The position numbers were made by a program, and so were the translations under genes. From Rhipidocladum racemiflorum (Eukaryota > Streptophyta > Magnoliopsida > Poales > Poaceae), in NCBI GenBank assembly GCA_036346355.1, contig CM070580.1, positions 30,524,874 through 30,588,873 of the forward strand: a stretch of DNA of 64,000 nucleotides, read 5' to 3'. This document shows, in pieces, positions 34,930 through 46,379 of the stretch (positions within the stretch are counted from its first letter, which is position 1; every line of letters begins with the position of its first letter). A model generated the notes under the pieces. That model did no database searches, was not told the DNA's origin, and saw only the letters and a program-made list of their open reading frames with translations.

Positions 34930-35820
34930 TGGTGCCCAACATTATGGGCCATTAAGGTGCATGTGAAGCTCATACGAATCGATCTTATCAGAACTGTTTC
35001 GTTTCAATCCAGGAAGTGTATGACCTTGTAGTTTCATATGCATTTAGCTGCGACCCAAACACTCCTTTTTTATCACAAGTCGGTAGTGGTCCCTAGAAGG
35101 ACAAAGCGACCCGAAATACACATAAAGATTATATCGAACAAACCTACATAGTGCTTATGTGTGATCAAACTCAAGGCGAGATGCGTGCCATCCTGTGATA
35201 GCGTGATCATTCACTCGATCTTGTAGTGGATTATATACTTGCATTTGAGTCTTCAACCGTATTCGGTATGGCCATGCACTTCCCTAATCCAACTACATCG
35301 AGGGGTCTAGAGATATCATCCCCGTTAAAGAGGAGAGGCAAATAGAATTTTGATTGGTCACATTTCTCAGCACATTTCATAGTAAACCCCAAAACTATCT
35401 TTATGACTAACCAGTTACGTACAAAGTAGCGTTTGTCAATCCCTAAGCAAACTATTCCACATGTAGGAAACAATGATGATCTCAGAGCTAAGGATCCTAT
35501 ATACACTATGTATGAGACCAACTGATGACACTTAATAATATAACAATTTCCGCAGTGTCTCAAGGTGGGTCAATCCAATGTTATATTCTCCAACATATCT
35601 CATATCCATGATTCGTGAAACATGATCATCTATCAATACATGTGTTGATCTATAAATCATAAATGTCCCACGTAATAATACAATATCAAGATATTTAGAA
35701 CAACAATATATCATGAATAAAGAGTTTTACAAACAAGTCACATGCTTGTTAATCAATATAAATAATAGTTTATTCAAGAGACAAAATAACATATTATTCA
35801 ATAGTTTGTAAACATAAAAG
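34930..35820 (-). repeat. Possible Copia LTR fragment, antisense
   Basis: The text from about 35220 to 35820 (CTCCAACATATCTCATATCC, CATGAATAAAG, TGCTTGTTAATCAATATAAA, TTCATTCAAGAGACAAAAT-like words) resembles the minus strand of Angela/BARE-type Copia LTRs as I remember them. No TG...CA boundary was fixed. It joins directly to the Copia integrase fragment in the opposite sense, so the junction at about 35825 is a rearrangement or nested insertion. Confidence 0.35.
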
Positions 35821-35836
35821 TGATTATTGCCGGCGA

Positions 35837-38651
35837 ATGGACAATGCCGGCGAATTTACTTCCAAGGCATTTGATGGTTATTGCACAATAACCATAATTG
35901 CAGTTGAGCATTCTATACTGCACATCCATACGCAAAATGGATTAGCCGAAGCACTGATAAAAAGAATTAAATTTATAGCCCGACCGCTTTTGCTGAGTTG
36001 TAACTTACCCAACATGTATTGGGGACATGTAGTCCTACATGCAGCAGCACTCATCAATTTTAGACCATCGTCCTACAACATCCATTCACCTATGCAGCTA
36101 GTGCAGAAGGTCATCCCAAAAATTTCCCATCTTAGAAAGTTTGGATGCATGGTATATGTACCTATACCACCCCCACAACGGACTGCAATGGGCTCTCTCC
36201 ACAAGTTTGGGATATACGTTGGTTATGAGAGTGCATCTATAATTAGATATTTGGAACCCACGACTGAAAACGTGCATACAGCCCGATTCGCTGATTGCAT
36301 TTTTGATGAGGATCGTTTTCCGTCATTAAGGGGAGGAAATCAACCTTTGAATGAAAAATACTAGAAAATCATATGGCATTCCACTGGGATCCCCCCTCAT
36401 GACCATCGCACTAATGAAGCAAATCAAAAAGTCCAAAAGATAATTAATTTGCAAAACCTAGCAAATGAACTGTCTGATCATTTTTGTGATCTAAAGAGCG
36501 TGGTTAAGTCGCATGTACCTGCTCGAAATGCACTAGAGAGGGTTGAAATATCAAAGAAAGTAGAAGGTATCCCTCATCCTGTTTAGAGGTCTCCAAGAAA
36601 AAGAATAGAAAATCTGACTTCTCAAACCCAAAGTACTCGAAGACGTCTGGAGAAAAAAGGGCAAAAGGACTTACCACAACCAATCACGAAAATGCCCCAA
36701 AACAAGAAGTGCAGCCAGTTGAGCCTGGCACTGGAAAGAAGCCTTTGGGAAAGGCAGTTCTATATCTGAATCTTCTATTGCAAGAAGCCGCCAGAAATAA
36801 TGTGTGCGCACACATAGGCGAAGAAAAACGAAAGGAACTTGCTCTTGTGATGGGAAATAGAAGACGAGAGCAAGCAGAAGTGCATGCGGAAGCCCCCCGT
36901 GATGAAATGGCCATAAACTTTGTAATAACGGGAGAATCTCTGAATAGAACAACAGCCAATGTTGATGCACATTTTGCAAAGAAGATTGCTACAATCATTG
37001 ATCATGATCCCGAACCTGCATCTATGGCAAAATGCAAGAAAAGACTAGATTGGGACGAATGAAAGAAAGCAATCACTGCAGAATTATTTTCTCTGAATAA
37101 AAGAGAGGTGTTTGGGCCTGTGTGCCGCACGCCTCCCCATATAAACCCCGTAAGTTACAAATATCTATTTGTTCGAAAGAGAAATGGAAACAATGAAATT
37201 GTAAGGTACAAGGTAAGGTTTGTTGCAAAAGATTTCACTCAACGTCCAGGAGTTGATTATGAAGAAACCTATTCCCCGGTTATGGGTGAAATCACCTTTA
37301 GGTATCTAATCTCAATGGCAGTCAACTTGAAGTTAAAAATAAAACTAATGGATGTTGTCACAGCATATCTGTATGAAAACTTGGATTCGGACATATACAT
37401 GAAAGTACCAGAAGGTATCCCTGTCCCGAACCAAGATAGAGCAAACAGAAATCTATACAGTGTGAAATTGAAGAAATCACTGTATGGGCTAAAGCAGTCA
37501 GGAAGAATGTGATACAATTGATTGAGTGACTTTCTCTGCAAGAAAGGCTACAAAACAACAAAGATTGTCCATGTGTTTTTATACAATGATCCCCGAACGG
37601 ATTTTGTATAATCTCCGTCTATGTAGATGACTTAAACATCATTAGGACGGATGAAGAAATAGAAGAAGCTTGCTCATAATTGAAGTCTAAGTTTAAAATG
37701 AAGGACTTAGGTAAAACCAAGTTTTGTTTAGGCTTGCAAATTGAGCATGTCCAAAGAGGAATTTTAGAGAGGAATTTTAGAGAGGAGTTTTACTACACCA
37801 ATCATCCTACACGCAGAAAGTGTTAGAGAGATTTGGTTTTGAAAAAGCATATCCTTCAAAGACCCCAATGGTCGAGAGATCACTACAAGCCGACCTAGAC
37901 CCATACAAGCCTAGAGAAGAGGGGGAGGAAGTCCTGGGAGCAGAATTTCTATATCTAAGTGCAATTGGAGCGCTCATGCATGTACCTCACAAATAGCACC
38001 AGGCTGGACATTGTGTTTGCCGTAAATTTGCTAGCAAGATACAGTGCAAAACCCACCAAAAGGCATTGGAAAAGGATCAAGGACATCTTCTATTACCTCC
38101 AAGGAAGCAAAGAACTTGGCTTGTTTTATAGAAGAAATCATGAACTGAGTTTGGTTGGTTATGCCGATGATGGGTACTTATCGGACCCGCATACAGGTAA
38201 ATCCCAAACTAGGTATGTTTTCCTTTATGGTAGAACAACAATTTCCTGGAAGTTGTCTAAGCAGACTCTTGTCTTGACGTCGACAAACCACTCATAAATC
38301 ATTACCCTATATGAAGCCTCCCGTGAATGTGCATGGCTTCGAAGAATGGTTCACTATATCCTAAAGTCATGTGGTTTGAACATTGAGCAAACTCCCACTA
38401 TCATTTATGAAGACAATACAGCTTGTGTTGCTCAAGTGGAAATGGGCTATATGAAAAGCAACATCACGAGGCACATTAACCCTAAGTTCTTCTATGCTCA
38501 TGAAATGCATAAGATGAACGAGATGAAGATACTACACACTAAGTTGTGTGAGAACCTTGCCGATTTATTCACTACGTCACTCTCAGCATCTACTTTTGAA
38601 AGGTGCATTAGAGGAATTGGAATGATGAGACTTAGAGAAGTGCAGATCTGA
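35837..38651 (+). pseudogene. Ty1/copia pol fragment A (integrase to RNase H)
   Basis: 5'-truncated polyprotein. The integrase catalytic-domain end is seen as MDNAGEFTSKAFDGYC and TQNGLAEALIKR (35837-36364) with the following KFGIYVGYESASIIRYLEP block. The reverse transcriptase start is at 37108-37512 (VRYKVRFVAKDFTQRPGVDY, MDVVTAYLYENL, KSLYGLKQSGRM). The YVDD region is near 37620. RNase H/connection parts are at 37959-38297 and 38346-38651 (TPTIIYEDNTACVAQ, KHINPKFF-like, ENLADLFTTSL). Multiple stops and frameshifts make it inactive. A polypurine tract and 3' LTR follow. It resembles the SIRE/Maximus group of Copia elements by its integrase tail. Confidence 0.85.
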
Positions 38652-38931
38652 AGGGAAGAATCTTTACATACTCCTAAGAAAACCTTGAACATGAACTTTG
38701 AGTACCCAATGTGGATCTCAAAGATTAATATTAAAGTTTGGGTGAATTGTACTCTTTTTCCCTTAGTAAGTTTTTCATAAGAAGTTTTCTTATGTAAGGT
38801 TTTAATGAGCCAACTCGTGTAACGCAGCAAGCGTATGCTATGCATTTTTTCTCCAAGTATTTTTTCTTACTGGGTTTTTTTTGGAGTTTTGATGATGCAT
38901 ATGCATCTCGCGACAAAAGCTCTAAGGGGAG

Positions 38932-39150
38932 TGTTGAGAAACCACCTGGCCCGTGAAGATCCAATATGGTCCCTTTGCTAAAACCCTAGAAGTAGGCTAT
39001 AAAAGGAGAAGGGATTCCCCCATTGTACACTTCAGAAAGAAATAATAGATTAGTCTCTGTTTCTCCACATTGTGTCTCTCTGTTCATACTTCATACTTTA
39101 CATCTGTCTGAATATCTCTAGCCTACTCTTGGTAGCAAGCTTCCTCACCA
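38932..39150 (+). mobile_element. Copia 3' LTR, copy A
   Basis: It begins TGTTGAGAAACCACC directly after a purine tract (CTCTAAGGGGAG) and ends CTTCCTCACCA, about 219 bp. The CTATAAAAGGAGAAGG near 38998 is its TATA region. The 214-bp copy B LTR (41229-41442) is closely similar, and both are followed by the same flanking sequence. Confidence 0.75.
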
Positions 39151-39350
39151 AGGATAGCCTGTAATTTGAGAGCACATGAAACCGAGATGACTGGACAAGA
39201 AAGAAGAACGAACACTTGAGGAATTGAAGCAGTGGTTACCTAAGTGTCGCACACGAAAAATCTGCGCCTTTCCATCGCCCATCGATGGGAGACCGCCGCT
39301 TGGAATCATTAGGCCAGCCAAGTGGCCCTTGTCATGGCAGACCGAAAGGA
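39151..39350 (+). repeat. Flank duplicated with copy B (first copy)
   Basis: About 200 bp from AGGATAGCCTGTAATTTG to GAAAGGAAGGC are nearly identical to 41443-41650 downstream of the second Copia LTR. Both LTR copies therefore share the same right flank, indicating a segmental duplication rather than two insertions. Confidence 0.85.
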
Positions 39351-40148
39351 AGGCCCGCGCGACAGCGGGGAGACATGCGCGACGGCGCTCGACGATGTGG
39401 AGAGGCCGAATCGTCGGTAAGGAGAGGCGCGCGACGCTAGCAGAGGAATTGATGGCGGATCTGGCAGCGGGGATGGAAGATCCAAGCCTCCTCCTCCTCC
39501 GATCCATCGCCCGCCTCGTCCGTCGCCACTCAAAGCCTCGAGGGACCTGCTCGGTCGCCGAGCGCCGCCCGCCCCTCACTTCCTCTATCGCTAAGCGCCA
39601 CCCATTGGACGCTGCCTCCACTCTAATCAAGGCGAGCTACCCTGGCGACCCCCTCCGGCCGCTGCGACGACTAGGCGTCGCCTCGGAGACCCCCTCCGGC
39701 CGCTGCGACGACTAGGCGTCGCCGAGGCGACGCCTTGACCACTATGTTGTATGCATCTCTATTGTTTCGGAACAATTAGACCATTCTCTTCGATAGGTTG
39801 GCAACTCGTTTTACAATTGGAAGTAGTGCATCACACTCAAGTGTGCTTGTTTTATTGTTTCCATGCATCATCAACTAGATATTCAATCTTAGCCATGTCT
39901 ACCTTGCTTGTTACGTTGCGCTAAATGATGTAACACTCTCTTGCCATATCCATTTTGTTTTTCCTACATATACATACATATGTATGTATATAGGAATATG
40001 TGTGTGTGTGTATGAAGCCTTTGTCGTATTCCTTGGAGTACATATGCCCACGTCTAATATACCATTTAAAAGAACATGTTATACTCTTTTATCACTTTCA
40101 GTATAATTCAATAGTAATTTTAAGATACTGCAATGTGATTTGGTTGAA
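39351..40148 (+). repeat. Dispersed duplicate of the 54.6-55.4 kb segment
   Basis: From CGCGACAGCGGGGAGAC to GATTTGGTTGAAAA this segment matches about 54607-55379 at high identity, including a MITE half and a TATG microsatellite. A 46-bp local duplication (CCCCTCCGGCCGCTGCGACG repeated near 39650 and 39696) is specific to this copy. It is inserted between two Copia fragments and stops inside the MITE, so this copy is the derived one. Confidence 0.85.
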
Positions 40149-40984
40149 AAAAAGCATATCTTGCAAAGACCCCGATGGTCGAGACATCACTACAAGTAGA
40201 CCTAGACCCATACAACCCTAGAGAAGAGGGGGAGGAAGTCCTGGGAGCAGAATTCCCATATCTAAGTGCAATTGGAGCGCTCATGTATCTCGCAAATAGC
40301 ACCAGGCTTGACATTGCGTTTGCCGTAAATTTGCTAGCCAGATACAGTGCAGAACCCACCAAAAAGCATTGAAAAAGAATCAAGGACATCTTCCGTTACC
40401 TCCAAGGAAGCAAAGAACTTGGCTTGTTTTATGGAAGAAATCATGAATTGAGTTTGGTTGGTTATGCCAATGTTGGGTACTTATTGGACCCGCATACAGG
40501 TAAATCCCAAATTGGGTATGTTTTCCGTTATAGTAGAACAGCAATTTCCTGAAAGTCGTCTAAGCAGACTCTTGTCTCGACGTCGACAAACCACTTAGAA
40601 ATCATTGCCCTATATGGAGCTTCCCATGAATGTGCATGGCTTCGAAGAATGGTTCACTATATTTAGAAGTCATGTGGTTTGAACATTAAGCAAACTCCCA
40701 CTATTATTTATGAAGACAATGCAACTTGTGTTGCTCAAGTGCAAATGGGCTATATAAAAAGCAACATCACGAAGCATATTAACCCTAAATTTTTCTATGC
40801 TCATGAAATGCATAAGATGAACGAGATAAAGATATTACACACTAGGTCGTATGAGAACCTTGCCGATTTATTTACTAAGTCACTCTTAGCGTCTACTTTT
40901 GAAAGGTGCATTAGAGGAATTGGGGCGATGAGACTTAGAGAAGTGCAGATCTCAAGGGGAGAATCTCTCCTAAGTAAATCTTGA
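40149..40984 (+). pseudogene. Ty1/copia pol fragment B (RT end and RNase H)
   Basis: A second, shorter copy of the Copia 3' coding end, parallel to about 37840-38651. It has YLSAIGALMYLANSTRLDIA (40254 on), RNase H words such as TPTIIYEDNATCVAQ, and a tail ERCIRGIGAMRLREVQI, with stops at several places. Its 5' edge abuts the duplicated host-like segment at 40148. Confidence 0.85.
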
Positions 40985-41228
40985 ACATGAAGTTTAAGTA
41001 CCCAACGTGGATCTCGAAGATTAATATTGAAGTTTGGGTGAATTGTATTCTTTTTCCCTTAGTAAGTTTTTCACAAGAAGTTTTCTTACGTAAGGTTTTA
41101 ATGAGTCAATTCGTGTAACGCAGCAAGCGTATGCTATGCATTTTTTCTCCAAGTATTTTTTTCCCACTGAGTTTTTCTGTAGTTTTAATGAGGCATATAC
41201 ATCTCGCGGCAAAAGGTCTAAGGGGGAG

Positions 41229-41442
41229 TGTTGGAAAACCATCTGGCCCGTGAAGGTTCAATATGGTCCCTTTGCTAAAACTCTAGAAGTAGGCTATATA
41301 AGGAGGAGGAGTCCCCCCACTGTACACACTTCATAAAGAAATAATAAATCAATCTATGTTCCTCTATATTGTGCCTCTCTTTTCATACTTTACATCTGTC
41401 TGGATAACTCTAGTCTACTCTTGGTAGCAAGCTTCCTTGACA
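41229..41442 (+). mobile_element. Copia 3' LTR, copy B
   Basis: It begins TGTTGGAAAACCATCTGG after the polypurine tract TCTAAGGGGGAG and ends CTTCCTTGACA, 214 bp. TATATAAGGAGGAGG near 41295 is a clear TATA region. No 5' LTR or complete element accompanies it. Confidence 0.8.
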
Positions 41443-41650
41443 AGGATAACCTGTAATTTGAGAGCACATGAAACCGAGATGACTGGACAAGAAAGAAGAA
41501 CGAACACTTGAGGAATTGAAGCAGTGGTTACCTAAGTGTCGCACACGAAAAATCTGCGCCTTTCCACCGCCCATCGATGGGAGACCGCCGCTTGGAATCA
41601 TTAGGCCAGCCAAGTGGTGGCCCTTGTCATGGCAGACCGAAAGGAAGGCA
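41443..41650 (+). repeat. Flank duplicated with copy A (second copy)
   Basis: Nearly identical to 39151-39350. Beyond GAAAGGAAGGC the two copies diverge: this one continues into unrelated sequence (CACCTCATCATC), the other into the duplicated 39351 segment. Confidence 0.85.
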
Positions 41651-42065
41651 CCTCATCATCTTTGCTTGGACTAACAGACCTCGCCTTACTAGCTAATCCG
41701 GTAAAATCATCCTCTTAATTTAATGCGGCGGATCATTGTTCATCAAGGCCAGGCTACATTCTAATGCCATTAGCTAGTTAATTAATCTGAACATGAGCTG
41801 TACTGCTACAGTGCTACTCCAACGCATAGAAGCAGGTCAGGAGACCTTTCCAGGATTATATGAAAAGTCTATGTATTACGGTTGGGCTAAAGAACTTCTG
41901 CTTGTACCTGAGTACCCTTAATTAAGCCTTTTTTTCGGAACGTAGGCACATTGGTGCTGCTTGTAGAGAGGCTGATCTGTTTCTCTGCAAAATTCATACC
42001 TTCCAAACGAGCCATACAACATTAGGAGGACGATACAAAGATGGTGGCAATAGTAGTAGTCGGTG

Positions 42066-42109
<44 letters not shown>

Positions 42110-42542
42110 TATTTGCTTGGTATTTCTCTGGGTATGGGCTAATATAATTTTCAGCTTTCTACGGTTATCATGGGGAGGTGCCAGCTGATACTCGTATGTT
42201 GCTGCGAAAAGCGACGCAGCCGGACACGCTGCTTGCTTGCTTGGTGGAGCAGGAGGGGAGGGACGCTTAGTGGGGCAGAACGTGGTCTGCGCGAAACGCT
42301 TTGGGCTTTATCCCCGATCGAGTTAATCATCGTCGCGGCTGGGTGTCAAGTGTGTGCACACGAATGATCGATGCAGCTTTCTTGCTTGAGCGAGAGATCG
42401 ATGCAACTTTTGGCTGCCTGCAAAGGGGGAGAAACGGAGAAAGGTCTAGCAGCTAGAGCATGGCCGTACCTTCCTTTTCGCGTGCAAGTAAGGTTATCGT
42501 GTGTGTCTCTCTCTGTGTGTATATATATATATATATATATAT
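41651..42542. other. Spacer with TC and TG/AT microsatellites
   Basis: A (TC)n run at about 42067-42107 and a TG-to-AT run at 42507-42542 are the only clear features. Short open frames at 42170-42370 have no recognised motif. Confidence 0.45.
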
Positions 42543-43089
42543 GGGGGCATATTCGGTGCAAACCTCCCTTACCGTGAAAACCACGTGTAAAAGTTTTAAA
42601 AAATTCTCAAAAAATTATCATAGGTAGGGGAGGTGAGGTTACAACCATGTAAAATTTGAAGACCAAACTCAATCGCATTTGGAAGATATGAAAAAGACAA
42701 ATTGCAAAATGAATAGTGCTAAACAGTAAAAATTCTCAAACCTCCCTTATCGTGAAAACCACGTGTAAAAGTTTTGAAAAATTCTCATAGGTAGGGGAGG
42801 TGAGGTTCTACAACCATGTAAAATTTGAAGACCAAACTCAATCGTATTAGGAAGATATGAAAAAGACAAATTCAATATGAATAGTAATTTTTCACTGTTT
42901 AGCACTATTCATTTTGCACTTTGTCTTTTTCATATCTTCCAAATGCGATTGAATTTGATTTTCAAATTTTACAGGGTTGTAGAAACTCACCTCACCTACC
43001 TATGATAATTTTTTGAGAATTTTTCAAAACTTTTACACGTGGTTTACACGGAGTTTTCACGGTAAGAGAGGTTTGCACAGAATATGCCC

Positions 43090-43091
<2 letters not shown>
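42543..43091. mobile_element. Mutator-type MITE inserted in an AT microsatellite
   Basis: A 549-bp element with ends GGGGGCATATTCGGTGCAAA and, inverted, GGGGGCATATTCTGTGCAAA. The inverted repeats extend inward through the CTTACCGTGAAAACCACG block. Inside, that block is tandemly duplicated (starts near 42563 and 42738). The element is bordered on both sides by (AT)n, so the TSD lies within the microsatellite. Its GGCAxATTCGGTGCAA-type end resembles that of the MITE at 33255, suggesting one superfamily. Confidence 0.8.

Positions 43092-43153
<62 letters not shown>
43092..43153. repeat. (AT)n microsatellite
   Basis: About 31 AT units directly adjoining the MITE. The matching run on the other side (42520-42542) is shorter, so this side has probably expanded since insertion. 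Confidence 0.95.
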
Positions 43154-43155
<2 letters not shown>

Positions 43156-43305
43156 GAGAAAGATGTTCTGAGTTGATGAACGTGTTGGATTTTTTTTATT
43201 ATTATTTTCATTGTCGGAGGCTTCGTACCTTGCACAATCTCCAACGGTCAGTGTAGCAGCAGAGGAAGGGTTCTTCAAGGCTTCACAGTTCGCATACACT
43301 GCCGG

Positions 43306-44154
43306 TAGGGTGAAACCGGGTCGGATACGGACGGATATTGCTCGTTCCGTATCTTAAACCATATTTTTTTTTCCGGATTCGGAGTCGGATACGGATGTTC
43401 CGAATACGGATACGAATTCGGATTTTTCGGGATTTGGATACGGAGCGGATACCTGACGGATTCAGGTTGGGATCGGATATCATAATCGGATAGTAGTATA
43501 ATACATAATTGTGTACGTAAAAGAAATAATGAAGCATTAACCTTACAACAAGTCATAATTATTTCAACGTAGGATAGTAGTATAGTCAGAGGTGCAAATG
43601 GGTCGGATACAAGGAGAGAGATCGAGACATAAAGAAAATAGAGAACAAGGGGAGCTCTTCCATCAAACTTAACCTTACGGAATAAATTTCTGGAGATATT
43701 AAATAGTGTTGAATTGTCATATTATGACAAACTGAAGATAGACTTCTCTCATAATGAGGACTACTCGGATTTGTTTGCTATTAAATAGTGTTGAATTGTC
43801 ACATTTGATAGATTTGTTGAAGTTCACGCTTAATAACAAAGTAGTGTTTTTTAGTGCCAGTATCAAACAACTACTCTATCTATCCAATAATGAACCAAAT
43901 TAATGGAAGAATAACTGATTTTATCTGGATATCGGGTCAGATATTTACCGGATATCGGGTCAGATATTGCTCTTCCCATATCCTAACCCATATTATATAA
44001 GATTTTTCGGATACGGATCGGATATTGCTCTTCCCATATCCTAACCCATATTACATCGGATTTTCCTGATACAGATACGGATAACATCGGTATGGATTTT
44101 AAACGGATTCAGGATAGGATCGAGCGGATATTTCCTGTCCTGTTTTCACCCCTA
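43306..44154. mobile_element. Non-autonomous hAT, TSD ACTGCCGG
   Basis: An 849-bp element starting TAGGGTGAAACCGGG and ending CTGTTTTCACCCCTA. It has a perfect 8-bp TSD, ACTGCCGG (43298-43305, 44155-44162). Both subterminal regions are full of CGGATACGGAT-type repeats, as in Ac/Ds-like elements. A GTGTTGAATTGTCA word is repeated internally (43707, 43788). No transposase. Confidence 0.94.
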
Positions 44155-44276
44155 ACTGCCGGTGTATCAACAAGAAACTCTTGAGTCTGTAATAAGTCCA
44201 TGGCATATAGGACTTTTATTCCCTATCTGACAGCGGGCTGACCCATGGTTTCAACTACTCCAATTCGCTAACTCTC

Positions 44277-45512
44277 CGCAGCGCCTCTTGTAAAAACAAA
44301 ACAAAACAAAAGGCGCTGCGGCCTCCGGTCCATCCAAAGTTTCAAATCTCGTTTTGGGTTAAATCTTGGAGGTGGTCGAAATCTAAAATCTCGGTGAGAT
44401 TCGAAAATTTCGAATAAAATCCGGACGAAATACAAAAACCAAATTTCAAATTCGTTTTTTTTTTCAACCGGAAAATCCGAGATCTCGGTCCACATTAAAC
44501 CGACCGAAAAATGGTCCAAAACACGTCAAAAAATTTTGAAATTTTTTTTGGATAGTCCTAACACATCACTAATGTTCTCATAAAAAATTCATATGATGAC
44601 CATGCATGAGGAATTTTTAAAAAATCTAACAGTAGTCAAGTCATGATAAAAGCCTTATGTAAAGTTTGTTTTTTATTTTTCAAATGTAACAAATGAAGTT
44701 TTTGGAAATCTAATAGTGGTAATTTCAAGTTTTTGGAAATTTTTCTATATATTCCTATATATTATATAGATAATACCTCATCGGGGTCTCTGTGGACAAC
44801 TAGTACATATTCTATTAAACCTGTTGTTCTAAGGTGGAATGGATTGATCCTAATTTTGAGATTTGTCGAGTTATATTCAGAAAGTTTACAATGTTCTTGT
44901 TATTCCAGCAAAGGAACTGATGCTACGTATTCAGAAAGTTTACAGTGTAGAATTGAAGTTTTGCATCTATTTTCTAACTTTGGTGTTGAAATTGACGGTG
45001 GATTGGTTATTTATGTCGAATGGCAGATGGTGGATCAATATTTAGGAATGTTCAAAAATTCAAATAGTGCTATTAAAGACGGATTGACAAATTTCACCTG
45101 AATGAAAAATTGTTCAAACTATTTTAGAAAATTTTTGTAAATGGTCCTAACACATCCACAATATTCCCATAAAATTTTCAGATGATTATTAATCTTGAAT
45201 TTTTTTAAAAAATTCGGACAGTCCTAACCGACAAATTGAACCGACAAAAAAATGGTCAAAAACATGTTAAATTTTTTTAAAATTTTTTGTGGATGATTTG
45301 ACCCTAAATCCAATCAAATCCAATGCACAAAAATTAAAATCTGGCAAAAAAACACAAAATTTCGGCCGAAATCGCCGAGATCTCGCCGAGAAATCTGAGA
45401 TTTAATTTTTTTTAAAAAAAATTTGACCGACCGGGATTTTGAATCTCTGAGGGGTCCGAAATCCGAAATCTCGGCCAAGATTTCGGATTTCGGTCCGAAA
45501 TTTGAATCCTTG
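44277..45512. repeat. Repeat with ATCTCGG/CCGAGAT subterminal words
   Basis: The first and last 200 bp are dense in AATCTCGG, TTTCGG and their complements. Ends CCAAAGTTTCAAATCTCG and the complement of CGAAATTTGAATCCTTGG form a loose inverted pair. A short hairpin (GCAGCGCCT/AGGCGCTGC) marks 44279-44321. It is probably a non-autonomous DNA element; no transposase or TSD was identified. Related words reappear at 48790-49240. Confidence 0.45.
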
Positions 45513-46046
45513 GGCCCATGTACGCCGCATGCGGAAGAAGCGCGTAGGCTCCCAGCCCACTCAGCCAAAGCAACAGAGCTTAATGAGTTGTATCTTCTTC
45601 TTTCAAAATTAATATAATATAAAATTATTTTATTTATCACTTAAGTGATTATTTTAAATGTAAGCTAACAATCCACCGAGTCGAGTGGCGTTAACATTTT
45701 TCGCTCGAGGGCTCAAATCATGGAATCCTCAACTTTAGTGTAGTGAATCATCAAATTTTTTTTCTTTTATTTTTTCCACGGTAGCTATGTGTGTGCGAGT
45801 GTAGAGGTGGCCAAATGGGTCAACCCAAGCACACCACAACCCCACCATAAATGGGCCATGTTGGCACGGTCCATCTGGTCGGATCGTGCTTGGGCTGGCA
45901 CCATAGTATGGCACGGTATGGTCTGATACGATTAAGACATGGCATAGCCCGTTTAGCCTATTTATTTGAAATATAGCTGTTTTATAGCTATTTGAGGCTT
46001 AAAAATCCAAAACAATTTCAAAAAAAAAATCTCAAATTCCTTTTCC

Positions 46047-46055
46047 TATAAATAG
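46047..46055 (+). promoter_or_regulatory. TATA box of hAT transposase
   Basis: TATAAATAG at 46047-46055 lies inside the element about 400 bp before the BED-finger coding region, followed by a C/T-rich leader. It is well placed for a transposase transcript, whose first exon would contain the leader, with an intron possibly ending near 46280. Confidence 0.55.
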
Positions 46056-46379
46056 GGTAACACCCTCTCTCATTTCCTCAATAGCAAACTTGCAATCTCT
46101 TATTTGCATTATTTTATGAAAATTCTTGTGCTTTTAGTGATAATTTGCCAAAAATAAAAAATCCAAAATTCGAATTTCGGTTTCTATCAAAAAATAAAGG
46201 TAAGAATATTGATTTAATTTTTCAATTTTATTATTATTTTTGATGATATGAAATTAATAATAACATAATTATTTCTTGTAGTTTTCCTCGTAAAGAACCA
46301 GAATTTTGCGTCCTTCCTAGCTTCTAATTTCAGGATTTCATCTGAAGAGTTTCTTGCATCTTATCAAACTGAATAAGCT

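Noticed and set aside
43044..43299. Frames rich in alternating Ile-Tyr
   Set aside because: They are translations of the (AT)n microsatellite; the same holds for 58417-58699.
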